Shown here: positions 20,967-33,329 of the stretch, one piece after another | Numbering within the stretch: the first letter of the stretch is position 1 | How the letters are laid out: every line of letters begins with the position of its first letter | Origin: Cichorium intybus | Lineage: Eukaryota > Streptophyta > Magnoliopsida > Asterales > Asteraceae | DNA length: 64,000 bases | Reading direction: 5' to 3' | Assembly (NCBI GenBank): GCA_023525715.1 | Contig: CM042016.1 | Location: forward strand, 61,913,882 to 61,977,881 | The notes under the pieces: generated by a model | What the model saw: the letters and a program-made list of their open reading frames with translations, nothing else | Database searches by the model: none | What the model was told of the DNA's origin: nothing | Position numbers and translations under genes: made by a program

Positions 20967-23900
20967 TCAGAAGATCAAATACCAGTTGATCATATCCGAG
21001 AAACACTTATTGTCTTCTTCAGTGTCTGCCTTGCATTTGTAGACAAGAGTGAGTATTTGTTCCAAAGAAGATGTTCGGTACAAATGTTTGTCTATTAAAA
21101 AGAACATCTTCTTCTGAACCACATCTCCTTCCTTGGTCTGGTAGGCAATGCTCCAGTGTTGATTTTCAATTTTTATGAGCTTGCGTTTCTTAAGATCGGA
21201 AGATGCTGGCTCAGGCTTAACGGAAGGTTGGGTCTTCAGAACAGCATCAATTTTTGCATCTAGCTGCGAAACCTGATAAATATAGCAGATGAGCATTCTT
21301 CTGAGGTGTTCAAGAACGGGTTCATACTTCTTATCATCTCTAGAAAAGATCTGAAACATGGAAATCCAATGGAATGGATTCATGATGGGCAGATCTGCCA
21401 TAGAGAATTCATCTGTTTCCTTTTTGTTGCCCCTGACACCATTGAATCGACCATTCGCAAAAGGATCAGTTATCTCAGGGAGTCTAGATTTCAGCCCTAC
21501 CAATTTCTTTAGACTCCATGATTCAAACTGAGGCTTCGCATGGTCGAGATAAAACTTGAAGAGCTTGTTATTGTTTTCAGTATCAAAGACATGAACATTC
21601 GCAATTGGTTCGAAGCACTGAAACAATAAAGCTCTTTGAGTGATCGGGAAATCAAGCTATGAGTCCACGTCAATGTTGGTCTCGAAAGAACAGACGGGCT
21701 CAAGCCAGTAAGTTTTGGGCTCTTTGATCGCCTCCTTCACCATCCTCTTAAAATGCCAAAGAGGGAAGAGATGGTTTCGGGCCTCCAAGACTGCCTCTGC
21801 ATCCCGAGGCTCTTGATCATCAGCATCAAGCTTCTTGCGAAGCTTATTCAAATAATCAAGCTCTTTGTCTTTAGCCTTCCGAGCTTCAATCTCCGCTTGG
21901 GTAGGCTCTTCTTCTTCTTCATCATCATCGGCACCAATTTGTTTTCCCTTTCGTTTAGAAGATCCTGAAGGTTCACCACCAGTCACATGTTCAAACCAGC
22001 CGAACATTGGCTTCTTCTTCTCATCAGCAGACTTGTTAGTCTCTGGTTTCTTCATGAATTTCGCAAATTTTGGCTTCTTCTCTTCAGCAGACTTTTTGGT
22101 AGTCTCTGGTACCGTCAGAATTCTCTCCTCTTCATCCTTGTCCTCTTCTCCCATTGTTTCGTACAAGCCTCAGTTTCCGAAACACCCATGATTTGGCTTA
22201 AGATGTTGAAGACAGGATGTAGCTTGTGGTGATGTGATAACGAACGGCCGGTGTGAGAACCGAATCACCTGTTTCAACCATTCGGCATAAAAACGCGTCA
22301 ACATTGGAGATACAGCCTCTGATAACTATGTTCTGAGTTGTGACTGAGGCCAGTTTTTCCGATGTGTGTTTGAGCTTAGCTGAGAGAAACTTCACTTTAC
22401 CAGTTTTCTCTGCAAGCTTATCCATGATGGAGTTTTCCATGGCTAGGTCGGTCTGCAACTTTTCAACTTTGGCATTTAGAGAGGAGATTAGATCAGCATT
22501 CTCCTTCTTGACCTCATCACGAAGGCTAGAGAGAGCTTCTTTCTCTACTTTCAAGGACTCTCGAAACCTTCCAACAATGTTGTTGACTTTGTCTGTATTT
22601 TCATCAGTGGCAGTTCGGAACTCCTTCATAAAGTCAACAACATGTTTCTGTAGTTTATCGACTTTTTCGGTCATTTACGTCACCAGTTTTTCCGAATTGC
22701 TGATGGCCTTGACAGCGTTTTCAAGGACTTTTGAGTTCTATTTTGTCAAGGAATCCACTATGGTCTTGTGAGAATCGAGCTGGGATTGCCAGTCGGAAGA
22801 AGTGGAGGTCTTCGAGGATTTGAGAAGCGAATCCAACTTCTCAGTCAACTCTTTAAATTGCATCTTCGTCATCGGGGCCTTGTCATCATCACCATCCAAA
22901 TCCACGGTAAATGTGGTCTGAACAAACCCTGTAATGTGATCCTGTTCATCATAGAACAGCATGTCTTCGTCGTCGGAGGGAGGAGGAGGTGTTTGGGTTG
23001 AAGAAGGGTTGGAAATTCGTTTTGGTGAGGGAGTGGGAGTACGTTTCGGAGGAGATTTTGGAGGAGATTTCGGAGGAGGGGAGGGTGGAGTCTAACCTTT
23101 CTTTCATGTTTCTTCCTCGTCTTCATTTTCCTTATTACTGTTCGGAATCTCGGAATGAGTTAGTTCTTCCGAATCATCGTCTTCCGGAACAGGAGTCAGA
23201 GATCGTGTTTTCCTTGGCTTCTTTCGGAGTTTAGAGGGATTTGCCGTTTCGGAAGCCGATGCCTTCCGTTTTCGTTTCCCCCTTTCCTTGGATTCTCTAC
23301 CTTGTCGAATGCTCTTTGATGATCACCTGCAATTGGTCTAATCCCAGATGCAGGCAAGAGCCTGTAATCAGCAACAACTTTAATGTCGGGTTGAACTTGG
23401 TCGAGCATCGCCTTCGGTATAGAACCCAAAAATTTGAAGTTCTTGGCGTCAGTCATGACGAAATTGGTTGTAGAAAGAAGTGGAACTAGAGCCATGACGA
23501 AATATTTCATCTAATGTACCTCAAAGTGAATAAGAGCATGATGAACCAAGATCGACCAAAATCGTGTACAGGAGATCTCCATAGAACGAGTTGTAGAACT
23601 TAGACTGAGAACCAGCTGATTCCACAAAATTCAATCAAAACATCTTCTGAATGTCTACCGATGTGATTGGATCTGGCTTGCACTATCGGTACCGGTTACT
23701 CTCTCAGAAAAACTCTTGCACTATCTGCTTGCACTATCGGTACCGGTAAATAATTGTATAAAACAATTGGCTTGCACTATCGGTACCGGTTACTCTCTCA
23801 GAAAAAATCTTGAATAAGAGTGTGAACAACCCATTCCAGAACTGGGGATGAGTAGATTTCTTGAAGTTTGAGAGCTTGGTTATATTCCCATTATAACCCA

Positions 23901-24225
23901 TCTGCCAAAACATCTTCTGAATGTCTACCGATGTGATGGAATCTGGATCAACCAAGTTATCAGGCAAAATAAACCCTAATAGCTTGCTGAATCGAGATTT
24001 AGAAATTGAAGTTTTATGGGAAGCAACTTAAAAGGAGATCTTTTCTTCGGCTTTGTGGTAAACAGCAGTAGCATAGGCAAAAGAAAGATGAACCAGAGGC
24101 ACTTATTCAGACACTGTCCGTGATCGAGAAATCTTTGAATAATTCAGGCATTCAATCATAGGTTGAAGAATCGGGTTGTATCGAGAAAAATCAAGATCAA
24201 TAATCATGTTCTGATTGGGTTTAAC
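20967..24225 (-). pseudogene. copia C3 third ORF (env-position), main part
   Basis: Minus-strand segments line up in order with the third ORF of C1. N-terminal pieces lie between 24225 and 23734 (DIQKMFWQMGY). A middle piece is at 23510-23196. A long Lys/Glu/Leu coiled coil covers 22674-22198, and an acidic, Lys-rich segment 22166-21657. The conserved C-terminal block at 21626-20967 has SMADLPIMNP, equivalent to SIADFPIMNH of C1. A TAG at 21657 and several frame changes break it. The ORF begins beyond S2, at 40342. It carries no recognised enzyme domain. The position between RNase H and PPT is that of env-like ORFs of Sireviruses, but no clear signal peptide or transmembrane helix was seen. 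Confidence 0.7.
23676..23790. repeat. Three-copy GCTTGCACTATCGGTACCGGT repeat in C3 third ORF
   Basis: A 21-base unit containing the palindrome ACCGGT occurs at 23676-23696, 23727-23747 and 23770-23790. Just before it, a stretch of about 40 bases (ending GATGTGATTGGATCTGG) duplicates coding sequence found again at about 23908-23948. The insert disrupts the reading frame. Confidence 0.75.
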
Positions 24226-26033
24226 TGTCACACCCCCAAACCGGATTGGCGGAAACGTTCGAGGGTGGATGACTTCATGAACAATATTAGAACAATGTTA
24301 AACAATAGTGATCAAAGCAAACGCATCCATCATAATATAATTGTAAAAGTTACATGAGCTCAAAGTTGTACGTTTCAATTACAATTACAATATGATTCAA
24401 ACATACATAGTACGACGCCGTAGCGTCCCCTCGTCAATCCTTGTAGGTTACCTTATCAATTTCCTGAGAATACAAGTAGTTTGAAAAACTGTCAACGATT
24501 AAGTTGGTGAGTTCATAAGTATTTTATACGAGAAAAATCCATTTCTTTGTAAAAGATAGTATTGTAACCCAAGAAAATCCAATATTTTCTTATTGTTTTA
24601 GTCTTAAAAACCCAAAGACTAAAAATGTATAACGTAGTTTTAATATAGTATAAAGCTATATAAAATGCATATTTCCACGTAAACAAACATATAGTTGATT
24701 TTCCCATGTGAGACACCCTATAACCATACTGCGACCATGTAAGGCTGTTGTGACGTTCTTCAAGCGTCAGAATGTTAGACATTTGTCACCTCAGACCTGC
24801 CGGTCTAGCTAGCTGTAGCTAACAACTCAGGTGCGGGCTTGTCAGTCCCGTATAGATCTATACACAAATATCATGCTCTCTTACTGCGACTCTGGTTATA
24901 AATTCAGGACTTTTAGTATGTGTACTTAAATAAGTACGGTGAAGACCCATCTCACAAAATGTATGTATCAACTCGTTTACGTATATTTGTATAAGAAAAG
25001 CCCTTGTATTTACCATTATCATTTTTCCATGATAATATAATAATGTAGAATAATTATATATTTTTATATAATTATTTTGTCTTGTTCAAAAAGTCTTAGT
25101 AACTATTGTGTTCATAAACTATTCCTATAATAGCTTATTTTTAATATTCTGTTGTACAAAGCATATATTTACGAATATATGTAAAATAACTTGTTTAGAT
25201 GTTCATAAATAACGTCTTTTAAGATATTTCTCACAAAAATGGTGTAATAACTTGGTTATAACCATTTTTGCTAGAAAAGTCGTATTTCCGATCACAAAAA
25301 CGTAGTTTATACTAGTTTTCATTATTGTGACTTTTCTTTTGAAGATCTAGCATATTTACACACATTATGTTTGTAGATTTATGTTTTTATTTAAACATAT
25401 CACATAATATTGTTCATAACACTTAGATCTAGCAATATTTCTTGTTGAAAACCTTTTTACACAAAAACTAGTTAAAAACTTGTGTAAATAGTCGTTTTTA
25501 CGGTGTAAACCTTGTATTGTCCCCTAAAACTTGAATAAAGATGGAAAGAGAGGTATGAACTCACAGCTTGAAGCGTGATTCAACTAAAAATAAGCTTGAT
25601 ATTGAGTTTGGACTTGAAGAATGCTCCGGAATAACGTAGTTTTGGAACGAAATCGGTGGTCAATGGCGGCAGAACGGTGGCCGGAGGTGGTGGAGGGTGG
25701 TGGCCGATGGTAGTATGTGTTGGTGGTAGGCCGAGAGTTAGAGAGAAAGAGAGAGTATGGAGAGAGTTGGCTAGTCAAAATGAGGAGATATAAGCCTTTA
25801 TATTAGATATGGAGGTATGAATTTTCTATTTGTTTAATGAAAGTATGATCTTATTTATAGCCATAAGGCCTAGATCATGAATAGTAAAAATGGAGATATG
25901 GTGTGATCTTTGGAGATCATATGGCTGCCGATGGGGAGGGGTAAGGGCATGGGGTGAATTGTCTTTTATAACTTAAACACATTTGTTTTATAAAAACGAG
26001 TATTTTTATAAAATACGTAAAATGTTTGGCGTA
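24226..26033 (-). repeat. Solo LTR S2, left part
   Basis: It begins TGTCACACCCCC after the 5-bp sequence TTAAC (24221-24225). Its other end, GTTGTCACA at 40283, is followed by TTAAC (40284-40288), a perfect target-site duplication, once C1 is removed. Total length without C1 is 2377 bp, with no coding capacity. Family assignment to a chromovirus-type gypsy (Tekay-like) rests only on the TGTCACACCCCC end and length. Transcriptional orientation is uncertain. Confidence 0.85.
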
Positions 26034-26543
26034 TGTTGAGAAATTTTGTGATGAAGTGTTGACATATCCGAAGTCCAACCCATGAAGAAAACCCCGAAGT
26101 GAATAAACAGGAGAAGACACCGAAGTCTAAAGACTCCGAAGTGCAATGCATAGAGGATCCGAAGACTTGACAGTCTGTCATTTTGTCTTTTGTGTGCACG
26201 CGTATAGTACAATACGTGTTGCATGAATCTTGTATCCTATTGGCTAGTACACTGATAGGATATTCTCTGTAATAGGTGTACTATTGGTATCTCTGATTCA
26301 GTATAAATATCAGTGATACCATACCGTGTCAAGTGTGAGATTACGATATTAACTTACGAGAATTGTATATCTCCAAGATAGAAAACCCTATTGTAAAACC
26401 AAGTTCTAATCAAAATCATTCGGCATATGTTATTCATATTACACTGTTCAATTAGCTTAGTTGCATTCTAATCGTGTGATTGATTGTGCTATTGATTGCA
26501 TATCTATATTAGTTCATCAAATCTCATATTTCAACTCCCAACA
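26034..26543 (+). repeat. 5' LTR of C1
   Basis: TGTTGAGAAATTTTG.. to ..CAACTCCCAACA. Compared with the 3' LTR, differences are seen only near its left end (for example CATGAAG/CATAAAG). It contains several TCCGAAG copies (26067, 26135, 26158) and a TATA box at 26302-26308. Confidence 0.95.
26302..26308 (+). promoter_or_regulatory. TATA box of the C1 5' LTR
   Basis: TATAAAT in the context TTCAGTATAAATATCAG. The same motif occurs in the C2 LTRs (reading ATATTTATAG on the plus strand). Confidence 0.6.
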
Positions 26544-26545
26544 AG

Positions 26546-26557
26546 TGGTATCAGAGC
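26546..26557 (+). other. Primer-binding site of C1 (tRNA-iMet)
   Basis: TGGTATCAGAGC, two bases after the 5' LTR, complementary to initiator tRNA-Met. Confidence 0.93.
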
Positions 26558-26703
26558 AAGTCAGCTCAAAAACCTGTTGATAGAGTTCAAATTCGTTTGC
26601 TTCAGTTCTAAATCTGAATCGATTCTCAGATTTAGTCTTCCGCATCTGTTGCAAATCTCTACCATCCGTTTTTACTGAAAAGATCCTGTTGAAATACATC
26701 AAG

Positions 26704-28176
26704 ATGACTGATTCCACAGCAACTTATGCTAATATGCTTAACTATGCCAACCTCATCGGTTCAGCAACAAAGGCCCCTGTTCTAGTAACTTCTTACTACG
26801 ATTACTGGGCTGGTCGAATGAAGGATTACCTTATAGGACTGGACAAAGATCTATGGAGGTCTGTGACTGAAGGTCCACACACAGACATTGCCGGTCGATT
26901 CGTTGTTCCTGACGGTGAAGAAGCTGTTGTTCTTAATGCTGCAGATATGAAAAAGCTTGAAAACGACGAGAGAGCCATGCACGAACTGAGAAGTGGCTTG
27001 GGTCCCGATGTAAGCCACCACATTGCTGATGCTAAATCTGCAAAAGAGATGTGGGATAATCTCGAACTCCGCTTCGGAGGAGATAAAATTCTTCATACCA
27101 GCAAAGTTCAAAAGATTCTTGCAGACTTCGGGAACTTTAAGCAAGAAGAAAATGAGTCCTTGGAAGCCTGCTATGAACGTTTGAGCAACATGATTTACAC
27201 ACCCGATAAATATGGAGAAACAAGAAGCCAACAAGAGATAAATATCAAATTTCTCTACAGTCTTCGCAAGGAATGGAGACCAATCATGCTCATGGTCAAA
27301 TCCTATGAGAATATTGAGAAATAGAAGCTGGCTGCCCTATACAATCTATTAAAATCACATGAACCCGATGTGGTAGGTCGAAGAAGTGAAATGGCTAGTT
27401 CTGGACCACTAGCTCTCGTATCAAAAGAAGAGGAAGAATCAAGTGATGAAGACATTGCTGCCTACATGGTAGATGATAATGGAGACACTGTTGCTCTCTA
27501 TGCCGCCAACAATCGAAGATTCAAGAAACCATTCATCAAAAACAATTCTGGAAAGCCATTTGTGAAAAACTTTAACAAATCAAACTTTAACTCCAAGCCC
27601 AAACCTGAAATATACACTCCGAAGGAAGATAACTTAAAACTGTCAACCCCGAAGCCATCTGAAAAACCGGCTTCGGAGTTATCTAAAGAGAAGACCGAAG
27701 AGAAGAAGATCTCAGGTGATTCTGGTTATGATTGCAATTATTGTCATGGCAAGAATCATTTTGCAAAGGACTGCATGCTTCGGAAGCAAAACGAAAAGAA
27801 ACCACAGATAAAGGACGAAGCCTATTACACAAGAAAAATGGAGGAAGTTAGAGTAAGGACCAAAGACCTAGCCTTAATGGCTGCTGATGATCGTCAAGGA
27901 TCATATCAAGTTTGGTCTTCTGATTCGGATGATGATGAAGTGAGAAAGCCATCTCATAGTGCTTTCATGGCCTATGATGTTGATAAGAGCTTTCTACAAG
28001 ACACTTCGGAGAAGTTGAATGAAGAGAAGTGGATGCAGATTGAAGCAACTGCGGGTCTTGGGTTTGTGACTTCGGAGAGACTGGAAATAACTGCTGCTGT
28101 TACTCCGAAGACTTGGGATGAAGATTCCTCTGATGATGATGAGGAAGTGTGCTTGATGGTAATGACAACCGGTTGA
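26704..28176 (+). pseudogene. gag: C1 gag, core and zinc knuckle
   Basis: The ATG at 26704 opens MTDSTATYANMLNYANLIGS, identical to the C2 start. The Gag core carries DLWRSVTEGPH, EMWDNLELRFGG and INIKFLYSLRKEW. A TAG at 27322-27324 interrupts it, after which the same frame continues through KLAALYNLLKSHEPD. Then come a basic Asn/Lys/Pro-rich stretch and one CCHC knuckle, CNYCHGKNHFAKDC (27733-27774), and an acidic Ser/Asp tail ending in TGA at 28176. Gag coats the RNA in the particle. In C2 the corresponding end is also a stop codon (TAG), so termination here may be normal. Confidence 0.9.
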
Positions 28177-29174
28177 CAATCCCAGAACAGGTATCAAAAC
28201 TTTTTTCATCTTTTAAAATTCCTACTTCTCAATCTGCTCCCATTATAAATGAAATAACTCGTGATTGTTCTGTCATGCATAAATTACTCATTGATGCCAA
28301 AAATAGGGAAATACTCAGTGAACAGGAGCTTCTAAGCTTAACGGGGAGAGTAGAGAACCTGAAGCTAGCATTAGAGAAATCTAATCTTAGAATATCCTTG
28401 TTAGAAGAGAATAGAGAAAAAATTTTAAACAATCATGATGTAATCTTAAGACAGAGAAACATATTTTGTGAAACAGTCAAACGATTATATGCGCATATTA
28501 CGAGAATTTATCATTCAGCTGATGTTTGTAATATCCAACATAGACAACTATTGCCTTTTATTGAGTTTAAATTAAAAGAAGTCGATAGTATATCTTATGA
28601 ATGCGAATCTATAGTATCAGGCTCCGAACTTACTAATCCATCATATAAACATGGTCTGATATCTGTGGAAAAACATCTAACTGCTGATAAATTGTTGAAA
28701 ATTTTTCCTCAAGAAATTCCAATCCTGAATAAGGCTGTACCTCAAATTGAAACAAAAGAAAAAGAAATTGCCAATAACTTGTCTGAAAAGGATTCTGAAA
28801 GTGACTCGGACATGGAGGAGATTGATTGTTCCTCTTTGATTTTGTTAAAGTCATCCTCCATATCCGAATCAACCTCCGAAGACATCTCACAAATATCTTC
28901 GGTGGACAAAGGAAAAACAAAAATGAATTGTGAATCAAAAACTCTTGAAACCAAAGAAACTTCAAATTTTAAACTTCAAATCACTGATGAATCTGTCTCT
29001 TACGATCAATATCTCAAGGATAATTCAAAAAGGCTAGTCCATTTGGCATGTATCTATCCCAAGGTTTCTTACTTCAAAAACTCAATCTTCGTAAAACCCG
29101 GTGGATTATCCTTAATTGATAATGAATTGCAAAAACTTCTTGAAAAGGATAACTCCATAGTTACAAATGAATGA
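28177..29174 (+). pseudogene. gag: C1 gag C-terminal region, coiled-coil part
   Basis: This frame follows the gag stop, beginning near LTIPEQVSKLFSSFKI. It contains heptad-like Leu/Ile patterns (LLSLTGRVENLKLALEKSNLRISLLEENREKI), then a conserved block NIQHRQLLPFIEFKLKEVDS that recurs in C2, and acidic Ser-rich tracts. It ends at TGA 29172-29174, where C2 has a Gly codon, so this stop is a mutation. A one-base loss near 28165 puts it in a different frame from the core gag. Function beyond being part of a long Sirevirus-type gag is unknown. Confidence 0.75.
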
Positions 29175-30329
29175 TTTTTCTCATCATCCAAAATGGTTGA
29201 GAATGAAATAAATGATAAAATGGAAGTAAAAGTAAATATAAGGAAACAAGAACTATACGGCCACAACGTATATAATCGTCTTTGTTTTGAAAAGGAGAAA
29301 GTGCCTGAAAATTTGTCACACTTGCTAAACCTCAAAAATGACGATCACATTTACATTAATCGAAACTACAAACAAATTCAAGTTGTGGAAAAACCCACAG
29401 TTTCGAAGATGGATGTATTGGAATTAATGGAATCTTGTGAAAGTGTTCCTTTTTCACTTAATCCTGAAAATGAAATTTCAAAATCAGAAGTTTCATATTT
29501 CAAAACTTTGACACAAAAACCCCAAATTTTGAAAAGACCACAAGTTCTACAAAAACCAAAATCAGCAGTGGTGATTTCAAAACCAACTCAAAAACCCACT
29601 ATTGAAGATTCGAAATCCAAGCAAACCCTAAATCTTGTGAAAAGAAAAACTTCTTTTAGAAATTTGAAACAAAATGAAGCAATTGCTTCCACTTCTGGTA
29701 CAAAACCTGTTTGCACAAAAATCTCAAAAGTTAAAAGTCGAAATGAAAAACCATCTTTTACACCAACGAAACCTAACTTTCCAAATCCTAAATTTCAAAA
29801 ACCGACGAAGAAAACATTTTCAAAAGGAAACAATCTGATAGATACATTCCACAAATGGCTGGACAACAATTTGGAAATGTTCAAGGATAAGGATCTCTCA
29901 TTAAATGACTTCAAATTGGCATACGAAGAGTATCTTTGTACCTCTACGTCGTGCAGCTCAATTTCAACAAAGTCAAAAACGGAAAAACCAAAACAAAATT
30001 GGAAAAGAAATGACTTGAAAGAAAACTTAACTACAAAAACAAAAACTACAAAATCTTCAAATTCCTCTAAATCAAAATATTCCATTCAAAAATGGGTTCC
30101 GAAGTCTGTCATTTTGTCAGTCACTTCGGACTCATCATTCTTAACTAGAAACTCTTTGGAATCCTGCTCAAACACTTCGGAATCATGCTCATCACATGAG
30201 GCTTCGGAGAATTTGATTAATTTAAATGCAAATGAAATTTCTGAAGAGGCCGTAGAAAAATGGATTCAAGAATCCTTTGCTTACCCTGAGGACCCAAGAT
30301 TGATTGGGTACCAACTCCTTCTTGATTGA
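29175..30329 (+). pseudogene. gag: C1 gag-PR connecting region, basic and Ser/Thr/Lys-rich
   Basis: The same frame resumes after 29174. It encodes a long Lys/Pro/Thr-rich low-complexity chain with SRNEKPSFTPTKP and the 'KWVPKS' motif that precedes protease in this lineage (C4 has QVWVPK, C2 KQVWVPK). It stops at TGA 30327-30329, immediately followed by TTGCAG and the protease frame. C2 has the identical stop in the identical context. Such chains probably bind nucleic acid, by composition only. Confidence 0.75.
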
Positions 30330-32384
30330 TTGCAGGTTATGTCTGATGAGCGGTATGACTCAAAATGGTACATGGACAGTGGCTGCTCAAGACATATGAC
30401 GGGGAGAAAGGAATATCTCAGAGATTACAGGAATTTGGATGATGCTGGAAACGTACGCTTTGGTAATAATGAAACATGTCCAATTCGGGGATATGGAAAA
30501 ATAACAAATGGCCAATTCACTATCAACCGAGTGGCATTTGTTGAAGGACTAAAACATAATCTCGTGAGTATATCTCAATTGGTAGTTGGAACGGGAAACG
30601 CTGTAACTTTCAACAATCAAGGGAGTGTAATCACCAAAGAAGCAACAAACGAAGTCTTACTGAAATCAGAAAGGAAGGGATCCATGTTTCCCTTAAATCT
30701 GAAGCCAGTAACAGGTGGGCAATCTCTATTTCTTCTCTCCAAAGCCAACTCCGATGTCAGCTGGTTATGGCACCGAAGACTTGCCCATCTGAACTTCAAA
30801 GACCTAAACAAGTTGGTGGCCATGGATCTGGTTCGAGGGATGCCAGCTCTCAAATTTGACAATGATTCTCTTTGCTCTGCATGTGAACATGGCAAGCAGA
30901 CAAAACAAAGACATCCTACAGTGATCAACCCCAAAATCACCGAACCGCTTTCCGTTCTATACATAGATTTGTGCAGACCATCAGCAATAGAATCAATAGG
31001 AAAGAAGAAGTACATTCTGGTTATTGTTGATGACTATTCAAGGTTTACTTGGGTGATATTCCTCCGGAACAAGTCCGATGCAGCTGAAGAAATTATCAAC
31101 TTTATAAAGAAAATGGAACTGATGCTTAACAAGAAAGTCCGAACTGTGCACAGTGACAACGGTTCGGAGTTCAAAAATCAGACTCTTGATGGATACCTGA
31201 AAACAAAGGGGATTAACCACAACTTCTCAGCACCATACACTCCTCAACAAAACGGTGTTGTAGAAAGAAGAAATCGCTCTCTGTGTGAAGCTACAAGAAC
31301 AATGCTCAACTTTGCAAATTTGCCCATGTACTTCTGGGCCGAAGCAATTTCTACTGCATGCTTTACTCAAAACAGATCCTATATTCACAAAAGATTCCAT
31401 ATTACACCTTACGAAGTACTCAACCGAAGAAAGCCAAATGTCAAATTCCTTCACATCTTTGGTTGTAGGTGTTTTATCTTAAACATGAAGGATCACTTAA
31501 CCAAGTTCGATAACAAATCAGAAGAAGGCATCCTTCTTGGTTACTCTCAAGACTCAAAAGCCTACAGAGTCATGAACAAGAAAACTCGAAAAATCGAAGA
31601 AACCTTTAATCTAAGGTTTGATGATTACTACATCAAGAAGTCTCTGCATACATTTCCTATGTCTTCAATCTTTCCAAACCCTGCTGTAGAAGCTGCTCAA
31701 ATCACAACATTCGACACAGACTTCTCACTTTTATTTGACCAACCTGAAAGAGCTGTGGACTCCGAAGTTAGAGCACCAGACAACCATGAGTCCGAACTCT
31801 CCAAGCTCACAGACGGACTCGATGACTCTTCTACAAGCAGCATACAAAGACCATCTTCTATTGAGGAAGAGTCATCTAATCTAAGCTTGGAAAATGTAAG
31901 TGTTGAGGGGGAGCCATCAAACCGATGTGCTGGAAATTTAAGGACTAATGATGAAACAACCAACAGTCCAAGAGGTTCCAACACTCTTGTCTCTACTCCC
32001 CAGTCAATTTCAAATATCATATCCATATATCCAACAATCCAGGGGGAGCCAGAAATTGCGACTCCTAATTCAGCCACAACAATCGCTTCGGATAAAGCCA
32101 CAACTTCCTCAACACCAACAAACGTCCAGGGGGAGCACATATCAAACTCAACCTCACAAATACACACACCACAAACCAACACAAATTCAAATAGTCACTT
32201 GCTAATGGGTGATTTTCCATCCACTTCGGGATATCCCTCAGACATTGAGGACATCGATGCTGAAGGACCTCCTGATTTTGATCCAAACTATCCTCCTTTG
32301 GATAAATGGACGAAAAATCATCCTCCATCTCTTGTCATTGGTGATATTCGAGATAAAGTACTGACTCGTGCACAACTTCACTAA
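30330..32384 (+). pseudogene. pol: C1 protease and integrase (pol part 1)
   Basis: One open frame of 684 codons. It has protease motif DSGCSRHMTG at residues 16-25, with its flap-side segment GYGKITNGQF, then the zinc region WLWHRRLAHLNF..CSACEHGKQ at about 145-190. The rve core has catalytic D213 (IDLCRPS, where relatives have LCGPS), D276 (HSDNGSEF) and E312 (GVVERRNRS), with D-35-E spacing. The integrase C-terminal part ends near residue 430. A Ser/Thr-rich linker with AGGGGGAG tracts at 31905, 32041 and 32128 follows. TAA at 32382 replaces a Gln codon of C2, so pol is cut before RT. Integrase joins the cDNA to chromosomal DNA. Confidence 0.92.
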
Positions 32385-33329
32385 AAGCAATTAGACCTCA
32401 ACAAAAATTCAGAGTTGTGCATGTTCAATGTCTTTATCTCTAAGGTAGAACCTAAGAACGTCAAAGATGCATTTGATCACTCAGACTGGATTGAAGCAAT
32501 GCAATTACAATTACAAGAATTTGAAAGAAACAAAGTCTGGAGGCTAATTCCAAAACCTGCAAATGCCTCAATTGTCGGTCTCAAATGGGTGTATCGTAAC
32601 AAGCTAGACACCGAAGGCAACGTAGTTCGGAACAAATCTAGGTTGGTTGTCAAGGGTTACTGTCAACAGGAGGGGATTGATTATGAAGAAACCTTCGCTC
32701 CTGTTGCCAGACTCGAATCAGTTCGGATATTTTTAGCTTATGCTGCACACAAAAATTTTGATGTCTATCAAATGGACGTTAAATGTGCTTCTCTGAATGG
32801 TGATCTCGAGGAAACCGTTTTTGTTGAACAACCACCTGGTTTTGAAAGTAAAACTCATCCGAATTATTGTTATGTGCTAGACAAAGCAGTCTATGGTTTA
32901 AAACAAGCTCCAAGAGCTTGGTATGAAACCTTGACCAAATTTTTAAAAGAATCAAACTTCAAACAGGGATCAGTAGATCCAACACTTTTTAGAAAGAAAG
33001 TTGGATCTCACTTGATGTTAGTCCAAATTTATGTGGATGACATAATCTTTGGATCTACTGACCCCAATTTGTCAAAAGACTTTGAAAAACTGATGAAAAG
33101 CAAATTTCAAATGAGTATGATGGGAAAAATAAACTTCTTTCTTGGTTTACAAATCAAACAATCTAAGGAGGGGATATTCATCAATCAACAAAAATATACG
33201 AAGAGTTTGCTTGAACGATTCGGAATGACTAACTGCTCCAAAGCAAAAGTTCCTCTACCTGCAGGTACAAGGTTAAATCCATCATTGGACAAACCAAAGA
33301 CCGACATACAACAATACCGAAGCATGATC
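32385..33329 (+). pseudogene. pol: C1 reverse transcriptase (RVT_2)
   Basis: The same frame continues after the TAA with LCMFNVFISK, KVWRLIPKPANASIVGLKW, and the palm motifs MDVKCASLNGDLEETVF and AVYGLKQAPRAWYETLTKF. The catalytic YVDD is at 33030-33041. Residue Ser in 'KCAS' replaces the Phe of C2. Near 33329 a deletion of roughly 25 bases relative to C2 shifts the frame. RT copies the RNA into DNA; this one lacks a continuous link to gag-pol and to RNase H. Confidence 0.9.
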
